A DNA stretch of 64,000 nucleotides, taken from assembly GCF_014652135.1 (NCBI RefSeq), contig NZ_BMYF01000025.1, positions 16,537-80,536 on the forward strand. The letters are read 5' to 3'. Made by a program: the position numbers and the translations under genes. Of this stretch, positions 34,481 to 45,505 are shown piece by piece. Position 1 is the stretch's first letter; each line of letters starts with the position of its first letter. The notes under the pieces are model-generated. The model was not told the DNA's origin. It worked only from the letters and a program-made list of their open reading frames with translations, and did not search any database. This DNA comes from Mongoliitalea lutea (GTDB taxonomy: Bacteria; Bacteroidota; Bacteroidia; Cytophagales; Cyclobacteriaceae).

Positions 34481-35189
34481 ATTCCTGTATGGCCTTCAAG
34501 AGAATTCTTTTGGTGATTGGAAGAAAACTTTCATCCAAAGGAATCTGATACTTACTATGAATCCTGTAGGTGGCAGGATTTGGAAGATCCTTATACGATC
34601 GAGCCAACTCCAATTTGAGCTGCTCAAAGGTATGTGCAAAGGTTCTTCTGACTTTTTTCACCAATTGCATCATAATCCCTTTCAGGGTATCGGTAGCTTG
34701 TTGAAACAAGCTCACTTTGTACCGATAGATATAAATATCTTTAGAGGCATCCAATGTCAACATGGCATAACCTTCCCGCTGATACAATGGAGAAATCCCT
34801 ATAGGCTCAATCTTCATTTCCGACTCTAAAAAGTCATAAATATCCTTCCCTTCTTCTATTGCTTTCTTGAATCTAGGCAAGGAATAATCCACGATTTCAT
34901 TCAGTTGCTTCATCAACTCATCATCCATCAACAAAGGCTTGTAATTCATGCTCATCGTAGACCAATCCGGTCCTTGCAGCTGTTTGGGAAAAGCATCTTT
35001 GAGCATTTCCTTACTATCTGCAAAACCTTTTAGACGAGCATAGTGATGGATCAACTCTGCCAAAGGAGGATACAACTTTACTTCTTTAAACTGCCCTGAC
35101 ACATGTTTCATGTAGGCTAGAAGAATGTATTTTTTATACTCAAAATCTATCCATCCTTCGGTAATCCAATTTTCAGATAATTTATTCAT
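34479..35189 (-). CDS. Conserved hypothetical protein (helical)
   Basis: 236 residues, no signal or membrane segment. Largely helical: KLSENWITEGWIDFEYKKYI, LAELIHHYARLKGFADSKEM, DELMKQLNEIVDYSLPRFKK and LKLELARSYKDLPNPATYRI. It resembles a Bacteroidota protein without assigned domain; I recognise no motif. It faces secG and diverges from the small frame before groES. Confidence 0.65.
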   Translation of the reverse strand: MNKLSENWITEGWIDFEYKKYILLAYMKHVSGQFKEVKLYPPLAELIHHYARLKGFADSKEMLKDAFPKQLQGPDWSTMSMNYKPLLMDDELMKQLNEIVDYSLPRFKKAIEEGKDIYDFLESEMKIEPIGISPLYQREGYAMLTLDASKDIYIYRYKVSLFQQATDTLKGIMMQLVKKVRRTFAHTFEQLKLELARSYKDLPNPATYRIHSKYQIPLDESFLPITKRILLKAIQE

Positions 35190-35222
35190 AGGTACACTTT
35201 TGTCAGAAAAATTTACTGAAAT

Positions 35223-35372
35223 ATGTCAACTAAAAAAAGACTTAGAGAAAAATTGACAGATATTTTTTGTGATTCCTCTGCTAATTGTCCATTACTGACT
35301 TTCAAGACCGACGTAATGGCAGATTTTATCAATAAATATCAATTGGCACAAGAATGGATTAGGGAGGAGTAA
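35223..35372 (+). CDS. Small 49-residue protein upstream of groES
   Basis: ATG at 35223 to TAA at 35370-35372. The peptide begins MSTKKRLREKLTDIFCDSSA and continues NCPLLTFKTDVMADFINKYQ, ending LAQEWIREE: a basic start, two cysteines (16 and 22) and an amphipathic C-terminal helix. It lies 36 bp before groES and 33 bp from the divergent hypothetical gene, filling the gap almost exactly. Codon choice looks like that of real genes nearby. Below 60 residues, so easily missed by annotation. Function unknown. Confidence 0.5.
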   Translation: MSTKKRLREKLTDIFCDSSANCPLLTFKTDVMADFINKYQLAQEWIREE

Positions 35373-35408
35373 ACAATTTTAGAACTAACCTTAAACAATT
35401 TAATAGTT

Positions 35409-35687
35409 ATGTCAAAAGTTAACATCCAACCTCTTGCAGACAGAGTTCTAGTGGAGCCTGCTGCAGCTGAAGAGAAAACTGCTTCCGGTCTTTTTATCCC
35501 GGACACTGCTAAAGAGAAACCTCAGAAAGGAACTGTGGTAGCCGTAGGAAGTGGTAAAAAAGATGAACCATTGACTGTTAAAGTAGGTGACACAGTGTTG
35601 TATGGCAAGTATGCCGGTACAGAACTTTCAGTAGATGGTCAAGATTACCTGATCATGAGAGAATCTGACATCTTCGCAATCCTTTAA
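35409..35687 (+). CDS. groES: Co-chaperonin GroES
   Basis: 92 residues: [20 protein letters not shown] at the start, the mobile loop [17 protein letters not shown], then [13 protein letters not shown] and [13 protein letters not shown]. Caps the GroEL cavity. No CIRCE (HrcA) inverted repeat is seen upstream, so heat control in this organism must use another system. groEL follows after 41 bp. Confidence 0.97.
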   Translation: MSKVNIQPLADRVLVEPAAAEEKTASGLFIPDTAKEKPQKGTVVAVGSGKKDEPLTVKVGDTVLYGKYAGTELSVDGQDYLIMRESDIFAIL

Positions 35688-35707
35688 TCATCTATTGTAA
35701 ACACTAA

Positions 35708-37357
<1,650 letters not shown>

Positions 37358-37383
37358 TTTCTTATTTATCAATTACCTAATCG

Positions 37384-37411
37384 AGGCTATGGAAAATTCC
37401 ATAGCCTTTTT
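37384..37411 (+). terminator. Terminator of groES-groEL
   Basis: AGGCTATGGAA (37384-37394) and TTCCATAGCCT (37397-37407) form a perfect 11-bp stem with a 2-nt loop, followed by seven T. Confidence 0.92.
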
Positions 37412-37509
37412 TTGATAACTTATTCGAATTACATCCAAACTGACATTTTGAGTAATAATAAAACACATGAATTCATTGCAAAAACTATAAATTAATGCTC
37501 AATAGTAAC

Positions 37510-37517
37510 TATATTTG
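37510..37517 (+). promoter_or_regulatory. TAnnTTTG promoter element of the single-domain regulator
   Basis: TATATTTG, 38 bp before the ATG at 37556, with no convincing -33 site at standard distance. Confidence 0.35.
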
Positions 37518-37555
37518 AGTTCCCTGGACTTAATATGTTAGTTTTAATAAATTTT

Positions 37556-37930
37556 ATGATTAAATTTTCAACCATAATTTTAATTGACGATGATCCAATC
37601 AATAATTTGATAAATAAAAGGCTTATTTTAAAAAATGAATCAACAGAAAACGTAGAAGTTTTCTATGAAGCCGAATTAGCTCTTGAATACATCAAAAATT
37701 TAGACAAAAATAGTATCGCATTAATTCTACTAGATATTAATATGCCTGTAATGAATGGGTGGGATTTTTTAAATTATTATATGGAGCATCTTTCTTTTAG
37801 AATGGATAAGATAATTATGTTATCAAGTTCTATTGATTTTCAAGATCGAATCAAAGCCGACTCATATAATTGTGTAAAAGGATTCATTGAAAAGCCACTA
37901 ACACCAGAAAAATTTCAATCCATCTTGTAA
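37556..37930 (+). CDS. Single-domain response regulator (receiver only)
   Basis: 124 residues from the ATG at 37556 (MIKFSTIILIDDDP). Acidic pocket DDD at 11-13, phosphoacceptor D60 in ILLDINMPVMNG, Thr/Ser switch in IIMLSSS and Lys in FIEKPLTPEKF. CheY-like with no output domain; the DDDPxxN and NMPxMNGWDF style is common in Bacteroidota. Flanking sequence is more AT-rich than average. No kinase neighbour, so its partner is unknown. Confidence 0.88.
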   Translation: MIKFSTIILIDDDPINNLINKRLILKNESTENVEVFYEAELALEYIKNLDKNSIALILLDINMPVMNGWDFLNYYMEHLSFRMDKIIMLSSSIDFQDRIKADSYNCVKGFIEKPLTPEKFQSIL

Positions 37931-37960
37931 TCTGTTTCTGTTTTTTTATTTTTCCCGTCA

Positions 37961-38004
37961 GTTAGTTAGTAAATTTACAAATCATACAAATTTTACTAAC
38001 TAAC
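37961..38004. promoter_or_regulatory. Inverted repeat upstream of proB
   Basis: GTTAGTTAGTAAA (37961-37973) and TTTACTAACTAAC (37992-38004) are a perfect 13-bp inverted repeat with an 18-bp spacer, ending 9 bp before the proB GTG. No T-run follows, so it is more like an operator or an RNA structure than a terminator. Confidence 0.55.
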
Positions 38005-38013
38005 CTTATTTTC

Positions 38014-39105
38014 GTGATTGCGCATAACCATCAGACGCTAGTTTTAAAAGTAGGTTCCAATGTCCTGACCAACTCAGATGGGTCACCTGATGGAAACACC
38101 TTATCAGCTTTGGTCAAACAAATTTCATGGCTCCACAAACTTGGGAAGCGAGTTATTCTTATCAGTTCTGGAGCAGTGGCCTATGGTAGACAAGCAATCA
38201 ATATACCTGCCAAAGCTGACCCTATTCTCAAAAAACAAATTTATGCGTCTACGGGACAGATTCGCTTGATCCATACCTATCAGCAATTATTCGAAAAGGA
38301 AGGGCTGCACGTAGCTCAAATTTTGGTAACCAAAGAGGATTTTCGAGATAGAAAGCACTTTCTCAATATGAGAAGTTGTATTGAAGGCTTGTTATCTCAA
38401 GGTATCATCCCAATCATCAATGAAAATGATACAGTTGCAATTACAGAATTGATGTTTACGGATAATGATGAACTAGCGTCACTCACGGCAGCCATGGTCA
38501 ACGCAGACACTTTGGTGTTATTGACGAGTGTAGACGGAGTATTTGACGGTCCTCCCTCCCACCCTGACTCCAAATTGATAAGCAGCATCTCGGGATCAAT
38601 CCCTGAAATCTCACATGTGGTCAGTAATGAAAAGTCTTCATTTGGTCGAGGTGGTATGCTGACCAAGCTGCGGATGGCCTTTAAGTCTGCAGATTTGGGA
38701 ATTCAAGTCATCATTGCCAATGGAAAAAAGGGTACTATCTTGAAAGACTTAACAGAAGACTCATCTGTACCCTGTACCGTCTTCCTTCCAAAAGAGAAAA
38801 AACAAAGCCCAAAAAAATGGTTAGCCTTTGGGGAGCAATACTCCAAAGCAGCAGTACTTGTTAATAAGGGGGCTGAAGAAATTTTACTTTCAGAAAAAAT
38901 CAACTCCCTGCTGCCAGTTGGAATAATCTCCTTTAAAGGATCCTTCGAAAAAGGTGATATCATCGCTATTAAAAACGAATCTAATCAACAAATTGGCGTT
39001 GGCAAGGCAGAATATAGCAGTGACCAATTACTTCCCTTGATAGGAATGAAAAACCAAAAGCCATTTATCCACTACGACTACCTATACATTTCCCATCATG
39101 AATAA
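38014..39105 (+). CDS. proB: Glutamate 5-kinase
   Basis: 363 residues from a GTG. Phosphorylates glutamate in the first step of proline synthesis. [72 protein letters not shown] and a C-terminal PUA-like domain ([20 protein letters not shown]). Length fits ProB with the PUA domain. The stop overlaps the proA start by 8 bp. Confidence 0.95.
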   Translation: MIAHNHQTLVLKVGSNVLTNSDGSPDGNTLSALVKQISWLHKLGKRVILISSGAVAYGRQAINIPAKADPILKKQIYASTGQIRLIHTYQQLFEKEGLHVAQILVTKEDFRDRKHFLNMRSCIEGLLSQGIIPIINENDTVAITELMFTDNDELASLTAAMVNADTLVLLTSVDGVFDGPPSHPDSKLISSISGSIPEISHVVSNEKSSFGRGGMLTKLRMAFKSADLGIQVIIANGKKGTILKDLTEDSSVPCTVFLPKEKKQSPKKWLAFGEQYSKAAVLVNKGAEEILLSEKINSLLPVGIISFKGSFEKGDIIAIKNESNQQIGVGKAEYSSDQLLPLIGMKNQKPFIHYDYLYISHHE

Positions 39106-40342
39106 CTTCGATTTTTTATTTCAAGAAACTCAAATAGCATCCCGAGCATTAGCCTCTTTATCAACAGTTCAGGTTCAAAATGTACTGGATGAACTGATTC
39201 ATCAACTTCAGGAAAACATTCCTGCGATTCTTTCAGCCAATGCGGAAGACCTCGCTAAAATGGATTCCTCCGATCCACGCTATGACCGTCTGCTGCTGTC
39301 AGAAGCCCGAATTGCTGGAATTATGGAAGAAATTCAGCAAGTAAAAGCACTTCCAAATCCCTTAGGGAAATTATTAGAAGAACGGACCCTTGCCAATGGA
39401 CTCCACTTGCAAAAAAAAACTGTTCCCCTTGGTGTACTCGGCATCATCTACGAATCCCGACCCAATGTCACCATTGATGTATTTACGTTGGCTATCAAAT
39501 CCGGAAATGCCTTAGTTCTAAAAGGTGGTTCTGATGCACATGCATCTAATACTGTTTTAGTACAATTGATTCGACAAGCACTAGAAAAAAATGGGCTGCC
39601 AAAAGAAGCTATTTGCTTACTTCCTGCAGATAGAACAGCCACCCATGCACTTTTACAAGCCGTAGGATACGTGGATGTGATCATTCCAAGAGGAAGCCAA
39701 AATTTAATTGAATATGTGCGGTCCAATTCAAAAGTACCGGTGATTGAAACAGGTGCTGGAATCGTGCATACCTACTTTGATAAAAGCGGAGATACTGAAA
39801 AAGGAGCGGCCATTATCTTCAACGCCAAAACCCGGAGACCATCTGTCTGCAATAGTTTGGATTGTCTGATCATTCATCAAGATAGATTAATGGATTTAAA
39901 GCACCTATTAAAGCCAGTTTTAGATGCATCAGTAGAGGTTTTTGCTGACGAACAATCCTTTCAAGTCCTCGAAGCTTTGAAAAACCCATTGATCAAACAG
40001 GCTGATGAAACACATTTTGGGACCGAATTTTTATCACTCAAAATGTCTATCAAAACGGTAAACACTATTCACGAAGCTTTTGACCATATCCAACAGTACA
40101 GCTCCAAACATTCAGAAGCCATCCTTGCCGAAGACGAAGATGCTATTCAGCTGTTTTTGCAAGCAGTGGATGCTGCAGCCGTTTATGCCAATGCCTCTAC
40201 AGCATTTACCGATGGCAATCAGTTTGGTATGGGAGCTGAGATTGGTATCAGTACTCAAAAATTGCATGCAAGAGGCCCTATGGCCCTTTCAGAGTTGACA
40301 AGTTACAAATGGATCATCCGAGGAACGGGGCAAATTCGATAG
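39098..40342 (+). CDS. proA: Glutamate-5-semialdehyde dehydrogenase
   Basis: 414 residues. Reduces glutamyl-5-phosphate to the semialdehyde. [53 protein letters not shown] and catalytic Cys in [16 protein letters not shown] are family marks, with the [14 protein letters not shown] and [20 protein letters not shown] end. Coupled to proB by overlap; ProC is encoded 17 kb to the left. Confidence 0.96.
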   Translation: MNNFDFLFQETQIASRALASLSTVQVQNVLDELIHQLQENIPAILSANAEDLAKMDSSDPRYDRLLLSEARIAGIMEEIQQVKALPNPLGKLLEERTLANGLHLQKKTVPLGVLGIIYESRPNVTIDVFTLAIKSGNALVLKGGSDAHASNTVLVQLIRQALEKNGLPKEAICLLPADRTATHALLQAVGYVDVIIPRGSQNLIEYVRSNSKVPVIETGAGIVHTYFDKSGDTEKGAAIIFNAKTRRPSVCNSLDCLIIHQDRLMDLKHLLKPVLDASVEVFADEQSFQVLEALKNPLIKQADETHFGTEFLSLKMSIKTVNTIHEAFDHIQQYSSKHSEAILAEDEDAIQLFLQAVDAAAVYANASTAFTDGNQFGMGAEIGISTQKLHARGPMALSELTSYKWIIRGTGQIR

Positions 40343-40415
40343 TTTTGAAACATTTTTATTGAACAAAAGGATAAATAACTGTAAATTAAACAATTGAAGG
40401 TAATTTATCTGAGTT

Positions 40416-41009
40416 ATGTCTAAAGAGTTTTGGTCTCATACAAGTTTCTCCAAAATCTTTGTCTGCATGTGCCTCATGCTTGCATCTTGGGCATGCACGC
40501 TAAGTTTGGACTTTGATACGGAAGGCTGTCCCAGTATACGGAGAGTGAATGTAGTGGGAATAGAACAGATATTTTTTTCTCCTTTCATGAATCAGATTGC
40601 TGCTAGCAACGCTGATACAGTTTCTTCACGGGATTTTCGCTTGAACTTTGAATTGACGTATCAGTCATTCCAACAGGCAAGTTTAGGTTCTTGGATTCCT
40701 GGCTTTGCAATAGCGCAAGTTGATTGTGAACCCCGTTTTTTCGTAGAAAACATCAGCAATATTATGGTGATACTAGATCAGCCCTTCAATGGTTTTCCAG
40801 TGGGTACGGACATAGCATTTCTTCTAAGTAATAACAATGACGTGCAATTGAACAGGTTGCGAGATTTCAGAGATAGCAGACAGTTTTTTAGCTTCCGGTT
40901 CAATCAAAACATCGGCAACTTACAGCAGTTGAACGCTAGCTTGGTAGTTACCTTAAGAGATGGTTCAGTGTTATCTGAACCATTTCAGAGCCCATTTTTA
41001 ACAAACTAG
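40416..41009 (+). CDS. Putative lipoprotein
   Basis: 197 residues. The N-terminal FVCMCLMLASWAC is a lipobox after a cytoplasmic stretch of 15 residues. The mature region is beta-rich with no recognised domain (FELTYQSFQQASLGSWIPGF, VILDQPFNGFPVGTDIAFLL). It probably sits in the outer membrane or periplasm. Convergent with the DUF2237 gene, 2 bp apart, with no terminator between them. Confidence 0.7.
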   Translation: MSKEFWSHTSFSKIFVCMCLMLASWACTLSLDFDTEGCPSIRRVNVVGIEQIFFSPFMNQIAASNADTVSSRDFRLNFELTYQSFQQASLGSWIPGFAIAQVDCEPRFFVENISNIMVILDQPFNGFPVGTDIAFLLSNNNDVQLNRLRDFRDSRQFFSFRFNQNIGNLQQLNASLVVTLRDGSVLSEPFQSPFLTN

Positions 41010-41011
41010 AA

Positions 41012-41374
41012 TTATTGACGATAGGAATACTTCACCAACTCTTCGAGGGTGATATAAGTCAAGGTCTTTTCATGTGTAGCCTCCAAAACAACTTCAGGAG
41101 CTAAACCAACCCTGTAGGCCTCCATCCATCGGGAAGCACAAAGGCACCAACGGTCCCCAGCTTTCAATCCAGGAAAGGCCCACTCTGGTCTCGGTGTGAT
41201 CAGATCATTTCCTCTACTCAAGCTAAACTGTAAAAAGTCATCCGTCATGATTGCGCAGACTGTATGCGTTCCTAGATCTTCTTCTCCAGTTTCACAACAG
41301 CCATTTCGATAATACCCTGTCAAAGGTGCAGTACTACAAACGATCAAAGGTTCTCCAAATACATTCAAAGCCAT
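41012..41374 (-). CDS. DUF2237-family protein
   Basis: 120 residues from the internal ATG (MALNVFGEPL), one base after the preceding gene's stop. It matches DUF2237 closely: CSTAPLTGYYRNGCCETG, DLGTHTVCAIMTDDFLQFS, GNDLITPRPEWAFPGLKAGD, RWCLCASRWMEAYRVG and APEVVLEATHEKTL. Function unknown; six cysteines (in CST, GCC, VCA, WCLC) suggest metal or thiol chemistry. Overlap with the DoxX gene is avoided by this start. Confidence 0.9.
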   Translation of the reverse strand: MALNVFGEPLIVCSTAPLTGYYRNGCCETGEEDLGTHTVCAIMTDDFLQFSLSRGNDLITPRPEWAFPGLKAGDRWCLCASRWMEAYRVGLAPEVVLEATHEKTLTYITLEELVKYSYRQ

Positions 41375-41375
41375 A

Positions 41376-41744
41376 CTATACATTTTTAACGATCCAAGCC
41401 CAATAAATTAATAGCGGGTGAATAAGCAACAGACGAAGCCAAGCCACCCATTCAGGAACGCATAACCCAGCTTCCACACAGGATCCAATCTGAATAAAAT
41501 ATACATGCGAAGATATGAATAATACCATCAGTACAATAACCAACCATGCTCCCAGTTTTCTATACTTAGGAATCAAAATGGCTATAGCCGCTACAATTTC
41601 CAAAAAACCTGAAACAAAGTTAAGGAACTCCGGAAAAGGTAAATAATCTGGAATCAAAGGCAGGTAAAAGTGGGGATTGATAAAATGATTCAAACCTCCA
41701 ACAAGAAAGAATGCCCCTAATGCATATGCTGCTAATTTTTTCAT
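41376..41744 (-). CDS. DoxX-like membrane protein
   Basis: 122 residues, four membrane segments: AAYALGAFFLVGGLNHFINP, FLNFVSGFLEIVAAIAILIP, WLVIVLMVLFISSHVYFIQI and WLRLLLIHPLLIYWAWIV. The HFINPHFYLPLIPDYLP loop is typical of the DoxX/MauE-type family. Likely redox or stress linked in other organisms; role here unknown. It is 2 bp from the upstream membrane gene. Confidence 0.85.
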   Translation of the reverse strand: MKKLAAYALGAFFLVGGLNHFINPHFYLPLIPDYLPFPEFLNFVSGFLEIVAAIAILIPKYRKLGAWLVIVLMVLFISSHVYFIQIGSCVEAGLCVPEWVAWLRLLLIHPLLIYWAWIVKNV

Positions 41745-41745
41745 A

Positions 41746-42126
41746 TCAAGCTGAAAATTTATGCGTCTGATAAGCTGTTTTTAAAATTACAAAAAAAGGA
41801 ATCCACCAAATCAAATCATTGGTGATCAACATGTAGCCAAATGCACCTGGCGCATCCCCATTTAGGTAATTAAAAATAAAACCTATTGGGCCGAATATTT
41901 TACCTAAAAACCCAACCGCCACAATTGGCCAATGCTTTACTGGGTCGAAACTTGCCCACCAATAACCTAGACCATAAACACCTATGACCATTCCCATGCC
42001 TTGCCACACCATGGGATGATTAAGGGCTTCCATTCCTACTAACTCAAAAAAGTGCTGAGGAAACAAGACTACCCAGGCACCCCATAAGATATTATAAACT
42101 GCTGCTAATTTTAAGGTTAGTTTCAT
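41746..42126 (-). CDS. Small polytopic membrane protein
   Basis: 126 residues from the ATG at 42126 (MKLTLKLAAVYNILWGAWVV). Four hydrophobic segments with VWQGMGMVIGVYGLGYWWAS, VAVGFLGKIFGPIGFIFNY and ITNDLIWWIPFFVI. Homologues in Bacteroidota are often labelled by neighbouring genes (for example as alkyl hydroperoxide reductase) without experimental basis. It precedes the DoxX-like gene by 1 bp. Confidence 0.75.
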   Translation of the reverse strand: MKLTLKLAAVYNILWGAWVVLFPQHFFELVGMEALNHPMVWQGMGMVIGVYGLGYWWASFDPVKHWPIVAVGFLGKIFGPIGFIFNYLNGDAPGAFGYMLITNDLIWWIPFFVILKTAYQTHKFSA

Positions 42127-42240
42127 AAACCGATTAACAGGAATGCCCGCCAATAAGTTTTGATTTTTGTTTGTTAATAAAAATGTAACAAGGAATGCCT
42201 ACCTCTTCGTAATTTATCTAGTATTTTGCCAAGAAAAACG

Positions 42241-43647
42241 ATGAAAAGAAGAGAGTTTTTTAGAAAAGGTGTAATAAGCACGATTGGATTAGGAGCTCTA
42301 GGAAGTAGTTTTCAGGCTTTTGGATCAGTAGATTTTACTAGAAAAGGTATTGCCAAAAATATCATTTTTTTGGTCAGTGATGGTATGAGTGCGGGCACCT
42401 TGACCATGGCAGATATCTTACTCAAACATAAAGAAGGAAGGTCAAGTGAGTGGATTAAACTCTACGAAGAGAACACTGTCCGTCGAGCATTGATGGAAAC
42501 AGCTTCCGCTAATTCGTTTGTAACCGATTCAGCAGCAGCCGGGTCTGCTTGGGGAGGTGGTATGCGCGTAAGAAATGGTGCGCTGAATGTAGGCCCAAAT
42601 GGTGAGAAACCTGTCCCTATTCTTCAAAAATTCAAAGCTGCCGGAAAAGCTGTGGGCTGTGTGACTAGTGTTCAGATTACCCACGCCACTCCTGCTTCAT
42701 TTTGCGTCAATAATTCAAGTAGAAATGCCCAACCCATTATCGCAGAAGATTATATCAAACTTAAATTTGACTGCATGTTGGGTGGTGGATTAAACTATTT
42801 TCATACAGACAAACGAACTGATAAAAAGGATCTAATTGCTGCTTCCAAACAAGCCGGAATTGACTTTGTCCAAACAAAGGATGAATTAAATTCATTGAGT
42901 GGTACCAAACCTATCCTAGGTGTATTTGCTGAGGAAGGACTGCCCTACGCAATAGACCGGGAAAATAATACTGACTTGAAGGCAATCACCCCTACCTTAG
43001 CAGAAATGACTCAAACAGCCATCAAACATTTGAGCAAAAACCCACAGGGCTTTGTGATGCAAGTTGAAGGAGGTAAAGTAGACTGGGCGGCACATGCGAA
43101 TGATACAGCAGCATTATTGTATGACCAAGTCGATTTTGATCAAGCTATAAAAGTAGCTATGGACTTTGCCCAAGCGGATGGAGAAACACTTGTAATCATT
43201 ACAACTGACCACGGAAACAGTAATCCAGGCTTATTTTACGGAAACCAAGCGAATAGAAACTTCGAGAAACTATACAGCACGAAAGCTTCCAATGAGTGGG
43301 TATTAAACCAAATCACCCCAGAATTTACAACTAACAGACTGGTGGAGTTTGTCGAAGCACATCAAAATTATGCCATGTCAGGGGAAGATGCTGAGGCAAT
43401 TTTGAAAGGCTTTACCTTAGGTGAGGACGGCTTGTATAATACCAATAGACTTCCAGTAGCCATCTATGCAAGTCTACAATCTCCACACACTTCCGTACAA
43501 TGGGCAGGCACCAACCACTCCGCAGATCATGTGGAATTGGTTATGTTTGGACCGGGCAGTGAACACTTAAAGGGCTTTGTCCGAAACTTTGAGCTTCATA
43601 ACTTTTTGCTTCAAGCAGCAGGTATGCCACAAGAATACATTGTCTAA
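42241..43647 (+). CDS. Alkaline phosphatase with Tat signal
   Basis: 468 residues from the ATG at 42241. KRREFFRKGVISTIGLGALG is a twin-arginine signal peptide. IIFLVSDGMSAGT supplies the metal-binding Asp; VTDSAAAGSAWGGG contains the nucleophile Ser (S97); VEGGKVDWAAHAND and TTDHGNS carry the zinc ligands, and TNHSADHVELVMFGPG the last His. Expected to release phosphate from esters outside the inner membrane. A terminator hairpin follows at once. The alternative start at 42226 adds five codons and is less likely. Confidence 0.92.
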   Translation: MKRREFFRKGVISTIGLGALGSSFQAFGSVDFTRKGIAKNIIFLVSDGMSAGTLTMADILLKHKEGRSSEWIKLYEENTVRRALMETASANSFVTDSAAAGSAWGGGMRVRNGALNVGPNGEKPVPILQKFKAAGKAVGCVTSVQITHATPASFCVNNSSRNAQPIIAEDYIKLKFDCMLGGGLNYFHTDKRTDKKDLIAASKQAGIDFVQTKDELNSLSGTKPILGVFAEEGLPYAIDRENNTDLKAITPTLAEMTQTAIKHLSKNPQGFVMQVEGGKVDWAAHANDTAALLYDQVDFDQAIKVAMDFAQADGETLVIITTDHGNSNPGLFYGNQANRNFEKLYSTKASNEWVLNQITPEFTTNRLVEFVEAHQNYAMSGEDAEAILKGFTLGEDGLYNTNRLPVAIYASLQSPHTSVQWAGTNHSADHVELVMFGPGSEHLKGFVRNFELHNFLLQAAGMPQEYIV

Positions 43648-43659
43648 GGAAAATCAGGG

Positions 43660-43689
43660 GGCATAGTTATAAAACGCTATGCCTTTTTT
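43660..43689. terminator. Terminator between alkaline phosphatase and DUF983 genes
   Basis: GGCATAG (43660-43666) pairs with CTATGCC (43677-43683), then six T. The 3' arm and T-run encode the last codons and stop of the convergent DUF983 gene. Confidence 0.85.
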
Positions 43690-44069
43690 CCTTTCCACTG
43701 AGGGTCATAAGTCAATTTACCTACTCCATAGAGATACAACACCTTGGAATACCGAAGCATTAGTGGTACTAAAATGACATTAAAAACTATGATAGTGATC
43801 ACATAGTAAGATAGCGGTGACCTTCCAAACAATACATTGATCGCTACAAATATGCTTACCATCAGTGCTACTGAAAATGCATAACTGATGTACATCGCTC
43901 CATAAAAAAAATCAGGCTCAGGAGTCAATACTGCATTACAGGTCGGACATTTATGATGAACCTCTGTCAACTTGGTATAACTCATCAGAGAAGTAGGAAA
44001 CATATTCCCTTCCCTGCACCTAGGGCATTTGCCATGAAGCATGGCTTTACTTAAACTCACTTGTTCCAT
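43677..44069 (-). CDS. DUF983 membrane protein
   Basis: 130 residues from the ATG at 44069 (MEQVSLSKAMLHGKCPRCRE). Zinc-ribbon cysteines CPRCREG and CPTCN, then PEPDFFYGAMYISYAFSVAL and a second membrane segment (YYVITIIVFNVILVPLMLRY). DUF983 proteins sit with cytochrome oxidase or heme genes in other phyla; nothing such is adjacent here. The 29 codons upstream in frame are likely not translated. Confidence 0.9.
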   Translation of the reverse strand: MEQVSLSKAMLHGKCPRCREGNMFPTSLMSYTKLTEVHHKCPTCNAVLTPEPDFFYGAMYISYAFSVALMVSIFVAINVLFGRSPLSYYVITIIVFNVILVPLMLRYSKVLYLYGVGKLTYDPQWKGKKA

Positions 44070-44164
44070 AACGCTTAATATAGTACAAAAATACTTAAAA
44101 ACTTTCGCAACTTCGTGATTTGTGTCACGTATCATGGCATTGGATAAAATTTCCATATTTTGAT

Positions 44165-44172
44165 TAATTTTG
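44165..44172 (+). promoter_or_regulatory. TAnnTTTG promoter element 4 bp before an ATG
   Basis: TAATTTTG directly precedes the small exported-protein gene at 44177, like the pyrE case. Near-leaderless transcription would follow if it is used. Confidence 0.25.
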
Positions 44173-44176
44173 CAGT

Positions 44177-44548
44177 ATGATTAAAAAAATCAGTAATAGC
44201 ATCTCGTGCAAAATTCTGGTATTGTTGACGCTCGTCAACTTTATCAACCTTTCTGCTGATTTTTACACACCACATTCTCTTGTCAACAAGTATCAGCTAG
44301 CTGACCCTATTGATACCTTGGCTGAACTCGTATTGGAGTATTTCTTTGATATGGACGAAGAAACCATTCCGGATACAGAGGTACCACAGGAGCAACGCAA
44401 ATTCACAGATTTGAAGCTTTATCATCAAGATATCAGCAAACCAAGTAGCGAAAAGATTTTTGTGCAGCAGCAATGCTGTAATCCCTATTACCTCAATTTG
44501 TTTGAAAGCATCAAGATTGAGACAAATTCACCTCCTCCCAGAGCTTAA
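44177..44548 (+). CDS. Small exported protein of unknown function
   Basis: 123 residues with an N-terminal signal-like segment (ILVLLTLVNFINLSA). The body is acidic (ELVLEYFFDMDEETIPDTE) and has a CC pair near the end (FVQQQCCNPYYLNLFE), finishing in a Pro-rich tail (SPPPRA). No domain recognised. It precedes the beta-barrel gene by 40 bp and is probably expressed with it. Confidence 0.65.
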   Translation: MIKKISNSISCKILVLLTLVNFINLSADFYTPHSLVNKYQLADPIDTLAELVLEYFFDMDEETIPDTEVPQEQRKFTDLKLYHQDISKPSSEKIFVQQQCCNPYYLNLFESIKIETNSPPPRA

Positions 44549-44588
44549 TGTTTGAAACTAATTTTCTTTCAATCATTAAAAAAATCGT

Positions 44589-45503
44589 ATGAAACTTAAA
44601 TTATTTACAGCTATACTGGCAATGGTAGGCCTTAGTATAGTAACTGCTTTGGCACAAGATGATCAAATTCAAATTGACAGCACCAAAATAGAACGGATGC
44701 TATTAGATAGTATGTTCATTGCGGAGGTAGAGAGACCTCAAAGCAATCTCAAACCAAAAGTGCTACACGCAGAGCCCTTATACATTGACCTTATCCGTGA
44801 CTTGGGAGCAAGGAAGGGTGAACGGGAATGGAACTTAGGAGTGGGTATGACAGACAGAAGAGGCTATGATGAGTATGAGGGCTTGATTGAGTATGAATGG
44901 GCCCCTATTGATCGATTAGGGTTTGAGATAGAAGTACCTGTTACGCTCTACTCTTGGAGAAATAGCCTTCCTAATACTGATCTAGAGCGTCCCAACAACA
45001 GAGTCGAATCCCTCAAGCTCGCAACCCAATGGTCTTTTCTAGTGTCTGAAAAATACAAATCCACCCTTGCATTAGGGTATATCCATGAGTTTGAGTTTGT
45101 GGATTTGAATAGACTGGGAAGAGGTGGTGAGTTATTCAAAGGAAATATTTACAACCCTTTCTTTGTAGCTGCCAAGCGATGGAGTTCTAATTACCACACT
45201 TTGATTTACACAGGTCCTAGAATAGAAAAACTCTTTAACCAAAGACGTGATATTACCTATGAAATCCATACCAATTTCCATTACATGATAACGGGTACAA
45301 GAAACTTCATAGGAGTTGAAATCAATAAAGAAATCCATAATGGTAAACTAGAAACAGTTTTAAGACCTCAAATGCGTGTAGGTTTGGCGGAAAACCTAAT
45401 GATCGGTATTGTAACAGGAATCCCTGTGGGAAATCGAGATAATATGGGGCTCAGTTCATTTATGCGAATCATTTACGAACCGCATTTCAAAACCTTCCAC
45501 TAA
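44589..45503 (+). CDS. Probable outer-membrane beta-barrel protein
   Basis: 304 residues: signal peptide (MKLKLFTAILAMVGLSIVTA), then a plug-like region with HAEPLYIDLIRDLGARKGE, a stretch conserved in Bacteroidota homologues, followed by alternating-polarity strands (LIEYEWAPIDRLGFEIEVPV, KSTLALGYIHEFEFVDL, GRGGELFKGNIYNPFFVAAK). The final strand ends aromatic (YEPHFKTF). Channel or receptor function is not known. A bidirectional terminator follows. Confidence 0.82.
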   Translation: MKLKLFTAILAMVGLSIVTALAQDDQIQIDSTKIERMLLDSMFIAEVERPQSNLKPKVLHAEPLYIDLIRDLGARKGEREWNLGVGMTDRRGYDEYEGLIEYEWAPIDRLGFEIEVPVTLYSWRNSLPNTDLERPNNRVESLKLATQWSFLVSEKYKSTLALGYIHEFEFVDLNRLGRGGELFKGNIYNPFFVAAKRWSSNYHTLIYTGPRIEKLFNQRRDITYEIHTNFHYMITGTRNFIGVEINKEIHNGKLETVLRPQMRVGLAENLMIGIVTGIPVGNRDNMGLSSFMRIIYEPHFKTFH

Positions 45504-45505
45504 AT

